In this document: in pieces, positions 22,830 to 34,204 of the stretch | Layout: every line of letters starts with the position of its first letter | Numbering within the stretch: the first letter of the stretch is position 1 | Assembly: GCF_047496725.1 (NCBI RefSeq) | Contig: NC_132972.1 | Location: forward strand, 7,494,001-7,558,000 | Source: Anoplolepis gracilipes | Taxonomy: Eukaryota > Arthropoda > Insecta > Hymenoptera > Formicidae | Direction: 5' to 3' | Length of the DNA: 64,000 bases | The notes under the pieces: model-generated | Told to the model about the DNA's origin: nothing | Database searches by the model: none | Seen by the model: only the letters and a program-made list of their open reading frames with translations | Program-made: the position numbers and the translations under genes

Positions 22830-24020
22830 TTTTCACAAATTACATACGAGATATGTTTCTAAACACTTTGTCAATTCACTTGAATCTTATTAAAAATTTC
22901 AGAAACAAAACAAATTTTTCATTTTCTTAAAAAAATTTCGGGTCAACAAAAACTTTGCAATTATACAGTAAAAACTAAACTTAATTTTGATGTAGCTTGT
23001 TTCTAAAGAATTTTTCAAGTATTAAAATAAATATTTTATTATTAAGACGCAGAAGTCTGATATTGGAATCAAAGAGCAAATAAGCTTTCAGAATAAAACC
23101 GAAAAATGAAAAATCATACTACATACGTGAATTTTATCATGTGTAAGAAGACGACAAATTTTCATTATTATTCATAAATAAGAAAAAAAAGACGGAGTCT
23201 CTATTTTGACAATTATCTTTATGATAATCACATAGAACTATTCTTTCTTCTGTATGAATTTTATGGTAAAATTAACTCTAGACGATTAATAATTAAAAGC
23301 GATTGTTTGTCTGTTTTATAGAAATATTTTTTTCATAGGAGAAAATATTAGAGATTAATAATGACAATATTTTCAGCGGCAGCAAGACGCCTTTGTTTTA
23401 TATTTTTATCTCTATATTATATTTTTATATTGTGTTATGAAATTGACTGTATTGGAAATTTATGGTTAAAATTATATTATAATAATATATTATAAATTTT
23501 CAGTGCTGGCAGTGAATTACGAAATGCAGCCATTTCTTATCTTTTAGTATCTCTTATCTTTTAGTATCTCCTATCTTTTTTATGTCGAGCTGCTTTGAAA
23601 TTGTTTCAAACAAAAATATTTCAGAAAAATATAGTATTAAAAATACAATATAATGTAATAAACGGAATTCACAGCAGAACAGAACATAAATTTTATAATT
23701 TTGTAATAAAAACATTCTATATTCAAATTTCTATTTAATGGCAGTTTTAATCTAAATTGTTAAATGAATCTAAAATTTGTCATTTGTTTTACATTTAATA
23801 AACTACTTCATCCAGATTAATGATAGAAGCGTGAAGAAGTGTATATAACATTAGATCGAAAAGACGCCATTTTTTTACCGTTAAAATTTAACACAGAAAT
23901 AGCACGCAAACTAATACAACAGTTCCAAGTAATATATAGATATTTAAATTTTTATAATATATATATCAAGTATGAAATATATTATGTATAAAATATGAAA
24001 TATTCCATTATGTATTTATT
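22830..24020. other. No gene seen
   Basis: AT-rich, intron-like sequence. Possible acceptors occur at about 23371 and 23503, but no recognisable AMP-ligase exon follows them. Confidence 0.4.
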
Positions 24021-24024
24021 GCAG

Positions 24025-24200
24025 ATAACATGGGCGTTTTTTGAAACTACTTTGTGCATCCAACTGATTAATTCAGATGCCTTTGAAAAATATGATATTT
24101 CTTCTTTGCGAACAATCGTGTATAGATCATATTCACCTGTCAATCAAAAACTTCTTTCTAGATTTCAAAGATTACTAAATACTCTTCAAAATATCATTTA
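24025..24200 (+). pseudogene. AMP-forming ligase (luciferin monooxygenase/4CL-like) pseudogene, exon 1 of 3 seen
   Basis: After the acceptor tttattgcag the frame reads ITWAFFETTLCIQLINSDAF then EKYDISSLRTIVYRSYSPVN and QKLLSRFQRLL. This is the adenylate-forming (ANL) family segment in which a Pro-Pro/Leu loop is followed by (F/Y)DxSSLR..xxGGAPL. Here the conserved GGAP is replaced by RSYSP. The frame ends in a stop at 24199. Such enzymes activate carboxylates as acyl-AMP and then acyl-CoA, commonly in peroxisomes. The copy lacks its N-terminal half. Confidence 0.65.
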
Positions 24201-24295
24201 ATTTAATTATTAATTTATACAGTATATGCTGTCTATAATTATATTCCACGAATAATAATAGCTATGTAATATTTATAATTGATTAATTTTTACAG

Positions 24296-24470
24296 ATATT
24301 ACTGAAACAGGTTTGGTATATAATTGCTTATGAGCGACACTTTGAGAAAGACAAGTCCTGTGGTTATGTCGGTAGCAACGTTAAAAATTTGCTCTCCATA
24401 TTCTTTAGCCATTGGCTCTAAAAGTAAATGGTGAGATCTATTGTAGTTCTCCGTACATGACGATTCCCAA
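24296..24470 (+). pseudogene. AMP-forming ligase pseudogene, middle exon (broken)
   Basis: The acceptor is aatttttacag. It begins DITETGLVYN, corresponding to the conserved YGxTETG adenine-binding motif of the ANL family, and meets a stop after about 12 codons. In another frame KSCGYVGSNVKNL follows, matching the GSxGxxxPNVxxK segment normally found about 15 residues later. The frame change and stops make this a pseudogene. Confidence 0.6.
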
Positions 24471-24541
24471 GGTTAACGAATTTGTAACGTACGATGGTAG
24501 ATAGTTAATGTTTTTAATAATGATCTTTTCTTTTTTTCTTC

Positions 24542-24547
<6 letters not shown>

Positions 24548-24587
<40 letters not shown>

Positions 24588-24597
24588 TATATAATTA
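24548..24597. repeat. (AT)n microsatellite
   Basis: An uninterrupted TA run inside the intron of the AMP-ligase pseudogene. Confidence 0.95.
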
Positions 24598-24643
24598 TAA
24601 TCTTTTAAATTGTCCAAATTATCCATAATTAAATGCATTTTAG

Positions 24644-24898
24644 GCAATCTAATTTGTGCAGAGAAAAATATACATTGGCTAAAAACTGGAGATCTAAGTT
24701 ACTATGAACATGGCAAAATTTATGTCAGCGGACGAATAAATCAAGAGTTTATATATAATGGGAAATATATATTTGTCTCGGAAATAATTCAGAATTTGTT
24801 AGATAACCAATCAGCGGTATTTGAGGCCATTACAATATTTATGTCGTACAATTTTTCTGAGATAAATCTGATGGTGTTTGTTACGAAAAAGAAAAGGG
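24644..24898 (+). pseudogene. AMP-forming ligase pseudogene, hinge and C-terminal exon
   Basis: After the acceptor gcattttag the exon is open: HWLKTGDLSYYEHGKIYVSG then RINQEFIYNGKYIFVSEIIQ and NLLDNQSAVFEAITIFMSYN, then INLMVFVTKKKRG at the donor GGG|GTAAAA. TGDL.Y...G.I.V.GR is the A7/A8 hinge motif. The usual lysine after the hinge (..xIKYxG) reads FIYNG. The Pro/Asp of PxExE is replaced. The exon retains family shape, but key positions are eroded. Confidence 0.7.
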
Positions 24899-25023
24899 GT
24901 AAAAATATGTTATTTTTCATAAAATCAAACAGAATTATTATATTTACTAAAAAGGGAAATTAGCATTTTTGTACAAAAGATGATACTGTTTTTTGCATAA
25001 GGGTTCTCAAATCAAACAAAAAT

Positions 25024-25759
25024 GAGTAATTATACAGAATAACGGACCACCTCCCGATGTCAATAACTTTGACATATATTATCAAGATTTTAGCCGGTGC
25101 TCATTGTTTATTAACAAAAAAAGTTTGAAAAATGAGATGTAATTTTTCGTTCTTGTCGAAAGTGAAGTAATATTTAACAATGTATAATGACTTTACAGGG
25201 GCGGAGCCCCTCCTCCTACACCTCCACTCCACAAAAAAACTAACCCAACTCAACCTAGTATTATGAAGCCAAATCTCATATACTTCAGATACAAATTGGG
25301 TTGATGAGTTAGTTTTTTTGTGGCGCGGGGGTGCAGGGGGAGAAGCTCTGCCCCTGCCCATCCACGCATTCAATGTATCACATTTAAATTAAATCCATTG
25401 AAAGTACGATTCATTATTGTCCTCAAAAGAATTTCAATCTTACAAAAAATGTCACGAACATAAAAGTAAAATTTCAGTAACAAAAGTAAACAAAGACGAT
25501 TTATTATTTTCAGCGGTACAATAAAACAATATAATACGAAAGCATGGACAATTGTGTCCATATGTTTTTGTAAGCTTGAAATTCTTTTGAGGTGTTCGAA
25601 AATTATATATGGTTTATTATACATTTTTTGTTAATAACTTTATAATAAACAACAAGCACCGGCTAAAATTTTCAGAACCTTACTCATGGTCATGACCTTC
25701 ATAATATAAGTCAAGATCATTGACATTGGGAGGTAATCCGTTATTGTGTATAATTACCC
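25024..25759. mobile_element. Inverted-repeat element, 736 bp, flanked by AAAAAT direct repeats
   Basis: Outer arms pair over about 100 bp: GAGTAATTATACAGAATAAC at the left end against GGGTAATTATACACAATAAC read from the right end, continuing through acctccc.atgtcaat and tttagccggtgct. AAAAAT flanks both sides (25018-25023 and 25760-25765). No transposase is encoded, so it is non-autonomous. Related half-copies lie at 26640-26765 and 34205-34325. Confidence 0.7.
25196..25356. mobile_element. Nested hAT-like inverted-repeat element, 161 bp
   Basis: CAGGGGCGGAGC at the left end mirrors GCTCTGCCCCTG at the right. A second inner match (ccacaaaaaaactaa against ttagtttttttgtgg) makes most of the element a hairpin. 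The terminal CAGGGGCGGA resembles hAT superfamily ends. No 8-bp target duplication was found. It lies inside the 25024-25759 element. Confidence 0.55.
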
Positions 25760-26254
25760 AAAAATGATATAGATATATAATGTTCTAAATCGCATCCGAG
25801 TTGAGATATATGAAATTACATAAGTACATTTTATTTTTTTTTTAATGGTCATTGATTAAACATGATTTTTTGTATAAAGAGGCTCAAAATAAACAAAAAT
25901 TTAAAAAGCTGAAAATTTATATAACTTTTGTAGAAACGATTATACCCGAAGTAAAAAATGTTATCACCGTCTCCTCTATATTTATCATTCTAGCGCAATA
26001 AACTTGAATTTCTCTGCGCATAAATTTTATATTATTATAATTGTATACAAATTGTATATTAAGTAAATTGTATATTGCATTAATTATATATTAAGTATTG
26101 TGTCTTAGTAAGTAAATTGTATATTTAGATAAACGGGCAGAAGAGACTTTTCCGCTGCGCTCTTGCCTTAAGAAAACTCATACCTTACTCAAATTTAATT
26201 ATTTTTACAAAACTGATTTCATATAAAGATAAATCTTGCTTTGCGTAGAAAGTA

Positions 26255-26470
26255 ATAATTCCACGTGAGCCCACGATAATAAAATCGATGAGTACGGTTT
26301 TCAACTTTTACATCAAGCGAAGGGAACTTTAATCCTTGTTTTTAGTGCGAAACGAGATTTATTATTATACAGTTTCACATAGGTTTTCAACTTTCCACGC
26401 GAAGCGAGTTCCGCACCATCTCTGTTTTCACGGCAAAATGAGGTCTATTATTCTATGGTTTCAGATGGAC
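26255..26470. repeat. Degraded tandem repeat, period about 85 bp
   Basis: Two imperfect units share the order ggttttcaactt...ca.gcgaag.g then ttattatt.ta..gtttcaca. They are about 85 bp apart. A third, weaker relation may lie near 26900. No coding evidence is seen. Confidence 0.35.
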
Positions 26471-26639
26471 TGTTTTTTTTCAATTTTTTATTTTCTTTTA
26501 TTAATTTCGGTTTTTTAAAATAAAAATTAGGTTTGAATTAGAGTTAAATTTCTTGAGATGGTAGTGTAGGGAAAGAGGTAGAAGCTCTTTTCCACCTACA
26601 TTGACTTTTAAATTAATACTTGTTTCTTTTTAATTGTTA

Positions 26640-26765
26640 ATAATTTTTTAATAACCAACAAGCGATGGCTAACATCTTTTGAATGTTACGTATTAAAAAA
26701 CTTAACAACATATATCAAGGACAAAATCATTGGGAAGAGGTTTCCTAATATATTGACTTTTAATT
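26640..26765. mobile_element. Half-copy of the 25-kb inverted-repeat element
   Basis: ttaataaccaacaagcgatg, gctaacatcttttgaatgtta and tcattgggaagaggtttcct follow the arm at 25625-25742 (aataaacaacaagcaccggc...tcattgacattgggaggtaa). The partner arm was not found. Confidence 0.5.
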
Positions 26766-27564
26766 TATTTTTAGAAAAAGCTAACTCAAAATCCTCTACA
26801 TTATTCTTCTTTTCTATTTAAAATCTTCGACAAAACTTCTTTACGGCAGCCGTTTTCTTTGTGTACGAAGTAAATGATTTCCAAAAACAACTTCTCCGGA
26901 AATCATAATTTTCGACAGTAGTGAAAGTTTTCCAACTTTCAAATCATTTCTAAAAAAGAATTTGTTTGGTGTTGTAAATGAACAATGAATGCTTTAAAGA
27001 AAAACCTTGCAAATAGAGATATCAGTGAGATATATAAATATCAATCATTATGTATGAGAATAGCCTGAATAATTATAAATATGCATTTGATGAAATCTAA
27101 AGAATCAAATCATAAAACAATATTATTTAGACGCATGTCAGGTGCGTGTTGATCCGATGAAGTTATAAAAGCTGAGCTTCTAGGAATTTCTATAATGTTT
27201 ATAATTTTAGAAGAAGCAGTAGTAGTAATTAATTTCATTGCGGTTTCTTTTATCTACCATCTTAGCTTAATAAAAATTATCAATTTTTAACGATCATAAT
27301 TAATATTCATTAATATCATCGCAGATTTTTAATCTATTTGTTTCGGAAAATAAAAATTATCTATCTTATATTGAGAGTAGTACACAGAGAAGACGACTGC
27401 CGTGGAAAACTTTTGTCAAAGATTTTAAATAGCAAACAAATGCTTTAACTAAAAATTTCTCAAATTCATCATTCGGTTCACAGAATAGATATAGACGTAA
27501 TAATATATAAATGTATATTAGTGTATATTGTTATGTTGTCAACAGATCGGTGTTTTTTTCGCAG

Positions 27565-27727
27565 GGAACTTTCACAATCCAATCTAAATCTAATTGTGGA
27601 AAAACAATCCGAGTTTCTAAATATCGATAATTCTTCCAAGTTTGAAGAAACAAAGACCAGACTTGCAACAAATTATTTTGAAGGCAGTCACCGAGCAGTT
27701 AACATCAATTCAGAAAGATTTCGATGG
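27565..27727 (+). pseudogene. Torsin-like locus exon, frameshifted
   Basis: After tttttttcgcag it reads RELSQSNLNLIVEKQSEFLN then IDNSSKFEETKTR. The exon is 163 bp, one more than a multiple of three, and the end (gatttcgatg|ggtatt) is in another frame from the start. The family relation is clear from the RELxxS...EKQSE..NIDNSS pattern. Confidence 0.55.
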
Positions 27728-28073
27728 GTATTCAATTCTTGAATTAGAATTACTTTGGACTTTTAATATCGCATTAATACATATTAAAATATTTTTATAC
27801 ACAAAATTTAACTTGCCTTAATTTGTGTGCATTATTAAACATTGTTCTGGTTTGTCTTAACTTGATTATATATTTGTTTGCTTTATTGACACCTTAATTT
27901 AGGTAAGGTTTATTTCTAAGATTTCCATTATTCATATGCAAGGCTAAAGAAATATAAAATAATTTCATCGACTGAAAGTTTCTTAAATGCGTATTTCGAT
28001 TCACTGAACAGATATGGACGTAATAAAATATAAATATACGTAATTTATTAACTGATTAGTTTTCTCTTCGCAG

Positions 28074-28267
28074 AGAACCATTTAAATCTGATATTATGAT
28101 TAAATTCGAGCCTCTGCATATCGATAATTTTTTCAAGTTCGAAGAATCATCGTCTATCTCGCAAATCAAAAACAATTATTATATTACAGAGGACAGATCC
28201 CGAACTATAATAGTCTTCTTCAGAAGCAATCTTCAAACAGCGTTCATCAAGTTGGACAGACTTTGAT
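28074..28267 (+). pseudogene. Torsin-like locus exon, decayed
   Basis: After tctcttcgcag it begins REPFKSDIMIKFEPLHIDNF and ends with ttggacagactttgatggga, like the exon end at 4214-4314. Stops and frame changes lie between. The expected GGTATT donor has become GGAATT. Confidence 0.5.
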
Positions 28268-28809
28268 GGGAATTAAATTCTTAGATTAGAATTACTTTGA
28301 ATTCAATATCATAGTATACGATATTAAAATTTAGTGTTTCCATGAACAAAAATTTTGCTATATTTTTTAATAATTTGGGTAAATTATTAAGAATTGTTTA
28401 GAATAACATTGTTTATTCGCGTATTATTTTCTTTAGTGATTCAAAATTATAATATTTAAGTAAATATATTTTTGCAATTAAAACAATTTCTATATTATGT
28501 AAAATTGCTTGAGGTAGAAATACATAATAAAAAATTACATCAATAATAGTATTTGCATTTATTGTTATCATTGACAATATATTTTAGAAATGTGTCACCT
28601 GAAAAAAATTACATTTTTAGTGCAATTAACCCGTACATTCAATTTGCGAGTTCGTGCGTTCGTTATGGTCAGCATTAACGAAAACAGCGTGCTCCATCGT
28701 AACAGTAGTTAACATTTCTGCTTTTAGCATTCCTGACTGATTATCATTTTCCATATTTCCATTCGTGTCAGATCAGAAAAAATCAACGCGTTCATAATTG
28801 CTTCCACGA

Positions 28810-28965
28810 GATAGCTAAAATTATTGTATTGTGTCTGACATAATAATAGTTGATTAAAATTTATATTTTTTTTTTGGTATATTTATTCTCGATTGTAACA
28901 TATTGCAATAATTTTAGAACAATAAATAATAAAAAGCATTTTTTAAGCTTTATAAATTATTATAT
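28810..28965 (+). repeat. Torsin-locus 3' flank, short copy
   Basis: attattgtattgtgtctgac, attctcgattgtaacatatt and gcaataattttagaac match 9575-9680. No C-terminal coding remnant is recognisable immediately upstream. The preceding 28560-28700 is shared with 47100-47230. Confidence 0.6.
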
Positions 28966-29293
28966 ATCGAATTGAGTTTCCGTAAATCGATAAAATTAAG
29001 ACTTTTTTTTTAGAATTATGTAAAATAATAGGTATTATACATATAATGTGATTTAATATTATCGCGCATGACACATGATGAGAATAATTACATTTAATAT
29101 TACTTTCTATGATTTTGCATTTGATACATTTGATACATAAGTCTTTTTGCCTTACATTTCTCATAAAATTATTATGGTACATAACACAATCATCGATTTG
29201 TTGAAACAATTCGACGAATATAGAACGCCTTGAGGTACGTTTTATAGTAGATTTGCGAATTTGCTTTCTCTGCTGAATGCAGCCATTGATACC

Positions 29294-29593
29294 ATAGACA
29301 TAGTAAGAATAGACCGAGCGTGACACCAAACCTGCTCAGGTAGAAAAGAACGAGCAGTAGATGTCGTATACCTTTCTTTTTCTAACGAGAAAAGAGTGGG
29401 AATAAGAAAGAGTGAGAAGAAAATTAATCAGCCACTATGCTATGGCCATCAGCTTTCTTCTCACTCTTTCTTATCCCCATTTTTTCCTCGTCAGAAAGAG
29501 AAAAGTATATGCCACCTACTCTCTCTGTCCTTTTCTATCTCAGCTTCAATACTTACAAGAAAAGACGCTCGGTTTATTCTTACTATGTCTATA
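29294..29593. mobile_element. Inverted-repeat element with possible 9-bp target duplication
   Basis: Ends of 28 bp (ATAGACATAGTAAGAATAGA continuing CCGAGCGT) pair with one mismatch. ATTGATACC before the left end and ATTGACACC after the right end are a near-perfect 9-bp direct repeat, the size typical of Mutator-like elements. An inner hairpin (taagaaagagtgagaag against cttctcactctttctta) lies at 29402-29475. No protein is encoded. The same tgacaccaaac also occurs just inside the left end, so the border could be more complex. Confidence 0.55.
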
Positions 29594-30059
29594 ATTGACA
29601 CCAAACTATGCTTCACTATACTCACTCGAAACATCATTTTCCTTTGTGATTTCGAAGTCGGGTCTAATATATATCATTTTTAAGACTATAAGGAATATTT
29701 TAAGCAAAAAAAAAAAATTAGATTTTTTGAAAGTGTCAAGGTGGTCTAACCCCTTAAAAAATATAAAAAACCGGTGTGTTTTCAGACAAAAAAATATACA
29801 TAAATATAACATTGTTCTCTAAAAATAAAAAATTAAATTACTTGAGGGCACCGACAGCATGACTTTCCTGGTTGAATTACTATAATTGTAATCTTTATCT
29901 CATCTTCTATTTATATTTTCTAATAATTTTTTTTTATTTATAATATCAAACACTTATAATGCAAGGCTTTCCTTCTTATTCGTTGCAGTATTATTAATCA
30001 ATATTATTAATTAACACAGTTAACGATTTGTTAAAAATATTTGAGAAACATAGATGGCT

Positions 30060-30405
30060 CGAGGTTGACTTTTCTGCTTCTGGCATTCCCGCCTGATTAT
30101 TTCCTTCCGTATTTTCATTTGTGTCATATCAAAGAGAATTAGCGTGTTCCGCGCCGAAAAGAACACTTTGCTTTCACTCGTCGATATCTGATGACATCTA
30201 AAGAACAGAGATCGCTTAAATAATCGCGAAAAAAAAAGAAAAGATAAGATATAATACTAACGCGAACCTTGCGTATTCGTAAATAATATAAATCTTATTG
30301 AATTTGGCGAATCTTTTATCTATATTATTCACGAATCATAAATAAATCGCGAATGCGCGCATAATCTGGTGTCAACATAACGTATGAAAGCAAGCATCTT
30401 TTTTG
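30060..30405. repeat. Dispersed repeat shared with 52055-52170 and 52740-52870
   Basis: ctgcttctggcattcccgcc, tcgtcgatatctgatgacat and the gaatttggcgaatcttttat...ttattcacgaatcataaata block recur at 52055-52165, 51650-51740 and 52755-52830, with a partial copy at 28715-28800. Family and function are unknown, and no inverted ends were seen. Confidence 0.45.
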
Positions 30406-31238
30406 AAGAAGTTTATACGTTTTGGGTGACAAATTTTGTCGAACTTTGACAAGAATGTAGTATTGGTATAAAAATAACCAAAGTTATTTGGAGACGATGC
30501 ATTTCTCAACTGTTGACGAGAAATTACGATTTGAGTTTTAGAAATTTGGGGATTACGCTTTTGCGCCTGTCTTTTTATAACTTATTTTTTTACAGCTTAT
30601 TTCATTCTTACAAAGAAAAATATTTAGAATATTTATATGTACTTATATTAATACGCAGAAAATTTCTTATACATTCAGACTTATACATAAATAATATTTG
30701 TTTATTTATGTATAGGTGGACAAAAAGATAATTACTGTAAAATAAACATTTATGTAATAAATTATTATCATTCATAACCATTTGTGTAATAAAATTCATA
30801 CTAAAATAAAAAGTAATATCTATGCATTTGTATTGCCATTGAAATTATTGTACAACAGCTGCCTTAGACTTTTACGTTTAGAATTTTATTCTGAAAAGGA
30901 AATGTCCTTTCAGGTCAATTTTCTTTCTGTTTGACGTCATGATTTCTTTGGAGGAACAGACTTTGGACATTAGAACCAGGTTTCGATGCTAAGTTAGTCG
31001 CTGTTAGTCGATCGTTAAGTTTTGTGGGAAACGTTTCTTGTATACTTTAGATTGTGAACGTTAGATTACAGAGACAACATTACATACAAAACGACGAGTA
31101 GCCGCATTTATTTTATTGTAATTAATTTTTACTTAATTTTTGTTCATCTATATATTTATTTATAAACTAATATTTATTGATTTATTTATGTTTATACATA
31201 GAGATATGCTCGTAGACGGACGTTTCGAATGTATAAAC

Positions 31239-32351
31239 CAGTGGTCCTTAACCTTTTCAAAGTCGTGTCTGTGCTTAATCTTAAGCTATCTAGCCATTAT
31301 AAAAAATTGCACATACATAAATAAAAACAAAAAATTAATAGGACACAAATTTTTTGCTCATCATTTGCTAATTATTTGCTATAAAAAATATTTTTTTTGT
31401 TCTAGCCGTTAAAAAGTTATGAAGGGCTAGATAGCTTAATCTTAAGCTTTAGGTCTCTTAATTTTAAACAGTGTTCCGAATTGATTAAAAAATAAATAAT
31501 AACGGTAACTCTTTTTAAAACTGATTTTAATGCATAGAACTCTTGCAGAACTGTCGAAAACTATCGTTAGAATTGCCGAAAATCATCAGCACGACACATT
31601 TTTACTAAATGTCGTAATACACAATTAAAACAAAAATTGTTTAAAAGTTAATTGATGGAATATCGACCTGAAATTATATATATATGCAACTCTCAATTAG
31701 AACTATCGGGAACTCTTGTGAAAAATAAGAATTTTTAATTCGTTTTAGTACTTTAGAAAGAAGAGTTTCGTGTTAAATTCGCGAAGTTAGCGCGTCATTC
31801 TTTATTTTTGATTTTTTGGAAATTTGTTGGAATTTTGCCTTGAAATGATATATAATTATAGAATTGGTACAGAACTAACCAGAACTCTTAATAAACATCT
31901 TGATTTTCGATGTTTTCTTGTACTTTAGAGGAGGATGTGCCGTGCTGGAACGTCAAGTTAGCACGTCATTTTTTATTTTCGATATTTATGATATTAAAAA
32001 TGCGGAACTTTTTTAAATGTTTATCAGGAGCTATAGAACTATGAAAAGTGCTACTGGAATTGCCATTATTTTTTAAAAATTAATAAAATGTGCCAACTTC
32101 ACAGACACTTCAAAGTCACGGAACACTTTTGATTAGAAGGAAAATTTGCGGAACATCAAAATCATTAAGATCATAAAACCAACAAAAAAATGTGCATAAA
32201 CATATCTTTTATTAAAAGTTATAGATTACATAAAAATAAAATATAATGTCGCGCAGTGTATGTACACTGAAGCATTTCATAATTTCGCGGGACACTTATA
32301 ACAAGTTCGCGAAACACTAGTGTTCCGCGGAACATCGGTTAAGAACCACTG
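31239..32351. mobile_element. Non-autonomous hAT-like element, 1.1 kb
   Basis: The left end CAGTGGTCCTTAACC and the right end GGTTAAGAACCACTG are near-perfect 15-bp inverted repeats of the hAT type. The inside has no transposase and contains imperfect internal doublings (gaagttagcgcgtcattctt and caagttagcacgtcattttt). No clear 8-bp target duplication remains, so it is old. Its right border falls in the duplicated torsin-like intron sequence. Confidence 0.65.
31284..31436. mobile_element. Nested 153-bp hAT-like MITE with perfect 8-bp target duplication
   Basis: AGCTATCTAGCC and GGCTAGATAGCT are perfect 12-bp inverted ends. TAATCTTA occurs at both 31276-31283 and 31437-31444. It lies within the larger hAT-like element, so it arrived later. 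It is too short to encode a protein. Confidence 0.85.
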
Positions 32352-32541
32352 ATTTAGCATCATCATATTTAAGTCCTAATTCAAGAGCGAAAAAACAGGC
32401 AATTTTTAGCCTGCTTTTAGGGTCACTCTTTCCGCTATAAGAGTTTTGGAAGAATTAGAATTGTTCATGTTAAGCAGTTATTACAGCGGACATATTTTAT
32501 TGACTCAAAACATTTATGTTAAATATTGTATTTTTTGACTA

Positions 32542-32726
32542 AAATTATCTCAATAGCTTTTGATTATAATTATGAGCTTAATATCGTATAGTATATAGTG
32601 TGTGTGCGTGTGTGTGTGTGTATATATATATACACACACACACACACGCACGCACACACAATATATGTATATGTACTATACGATATTAAGCTCATAATTA
32701 TAATCAAAAGTTATTGAGATAATTAT
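32542..32726. repeat. Near-perfect palindrome containing GT/TA/CA tracts
   Basis: Arms of about 56 bp (aattatctcaatagcttttg, attataattatgagcttaat, atcgtatagtatata) are mirrored with two or three mismatches around a (GT)n(TA)n(CA)n centre. The right half, continuing to about 32840, is the reverse complement of the sequence that follows the GT tract in paralogous introns (3265-3540, 33400-33520). It therefore arose by inversion of one microsatellite-flanked piece. Confidence 0.8.
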
Positions 32727-32827
32727 TCTAAATAATTTTGAATTATTTATATTAATTATTAAAAAATATATATACGTAATAAAATTAACAAATAAAATTT
32801 TGCAAATAAAGATATTAAATTGCCGTG

Positions 32828-32862
<35 letters not shown>

Positions 32863-33111
32863 CACAGTTTCATTGTTTGAATCAGAAATGTAAAATAGAA
32901 AATTTATTAATATTAATAATAATAACGTATAAGTATTTAGTGTTAAAATCGACAATAAAATATAAATGTATTTTAATAAACAGTAAAATATTTAAATGGC
33001 GTTATCATTAAATATGTAGATGCAACGATTTAAAGATTGAAATATGATTATTAAAAAAGATATCAAGTTACATGATACAATAATTAATTATCACTTTATT
33101 TTAAAAAACAG

Positions 33112-33249
33112 GGACGAACTTGGCAAGATAAAGCGCAAGCGAAGAAACAAGCAAAATCTTTCAAATCGGACACTATGGAAAGACAAAGCGAAGCTGTGAA
33201 TTCTGATGATTTTTTTGATTTGTGTTCAGATGAAGAACTATCTAGCAAG
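33112..33249 (+). pseudogene. Torsin-like locus, phase-0 exon (46 codons)
   Basis: Acceptor ttttaaaaaacag and donor AAG|GTAATT enclose 138 bp, phase 0 at both ends. It reads GRTWQDKAQAKKQAKSFKSD then TMERQSEAVNSDDFFDLCSD and EELSSK. The N-terminal half is basic and the C-terminal half acidic. Confidence 0.55.
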
Positions 33250-33878
33250 GTAATTAGAATTACTTTTTTCATTCAATCTGCAAATTTTCTCTTTAAAAAT
33301 TTTGGAAGAATTAGAACTTTTCAAATTAAGCAGTCACTACACGGGCAGATTTTACTGAATCGGAGAATTTATATTAAATATTATATTCTTTGACTAAAAT
33401 ATATATACATACACGGCAATTTAATATCTTTATTTACAAAATTTTATTTGTTAATTTTATTACGTGTATATATTTTTTAATAATTAATATAAATAATTCA
33501 AAATTATTTAGAATAATACTGTTTTTTCATATAAAAGATATATACAATTTTATTGTTGTATTACTTTATATACAATTAAAAATTATAATTTCAAATAAAC
33601 ATATCATAACAATTAGAACTAATTGTACACAAAGTTTCATTGTTTGAATCAGAAATGTAAAATAGAAAATTTATTAATATTAATAATAATAACGTATAAG
33701 TATTTAGTGTTAAAATCGACAATAAAATATAAATGTATTTTAATAAACAGTAAAATATTTAAATGGCGTTATCATTAAATATGTAGATGCAACGATTTAA
33801 AGATCGAAATATGATTATTAAAAAAGATATCAAGTTACATGATACAACAATTAATTATCACTTTATTTTAAAAAACAG

Positions 33879-34016
33879 GGACGAACTTGGCAAGATAAAG
33901 CGCAAGCGAAGAAACAAGCAAAATCTTTCAAATCAGACACTATGGAAAGACAAAGCGAAGCTGTGAATTCTGATGATTCTTTTGATTTGTGTTCAGATGA
34001 AGAACTATCTAGCAAG
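33879..34016 (+). pseudogene. Torsin-like locus, phase-0 exon, tandem copy
   Basis: The same 138-bp exon as 33112-33249, with SFKSDT..NSDDSFDLCSDEE (Ser in place of one Phe). Splice signals are unchanged. Confidence 0.55.
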
Positions 34017-34204
34017 GTAATTAGAATTACTTTTTTCATTCAATCTGTAAATTTTCTCTTTAAAAATTTTGGAAGAATTAGGACTTTTCAAGTTAAACAG
34101 TCACTACACGGGCAGATTTTACTGAATCGGAGAACTTATATTAAATATTATATTCTTTGACTAAAAATATTAATTCAATATGAAATACCTAGTGATTATA
34201 ATTA

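Larger units (their letters stand above)
32868..34170 (+). repeat. Tandem duplication, period 767 bp, containing one exon each
   Basis: The sequence from about 32868 repeats from about 33636 with very few differences, including the exon (33112 versus 33879), the preceding intron and the following ttggaagaattaga...tgaatcggagaa block. Near-identity in introns marks a recent event. Confidence 0.85.
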
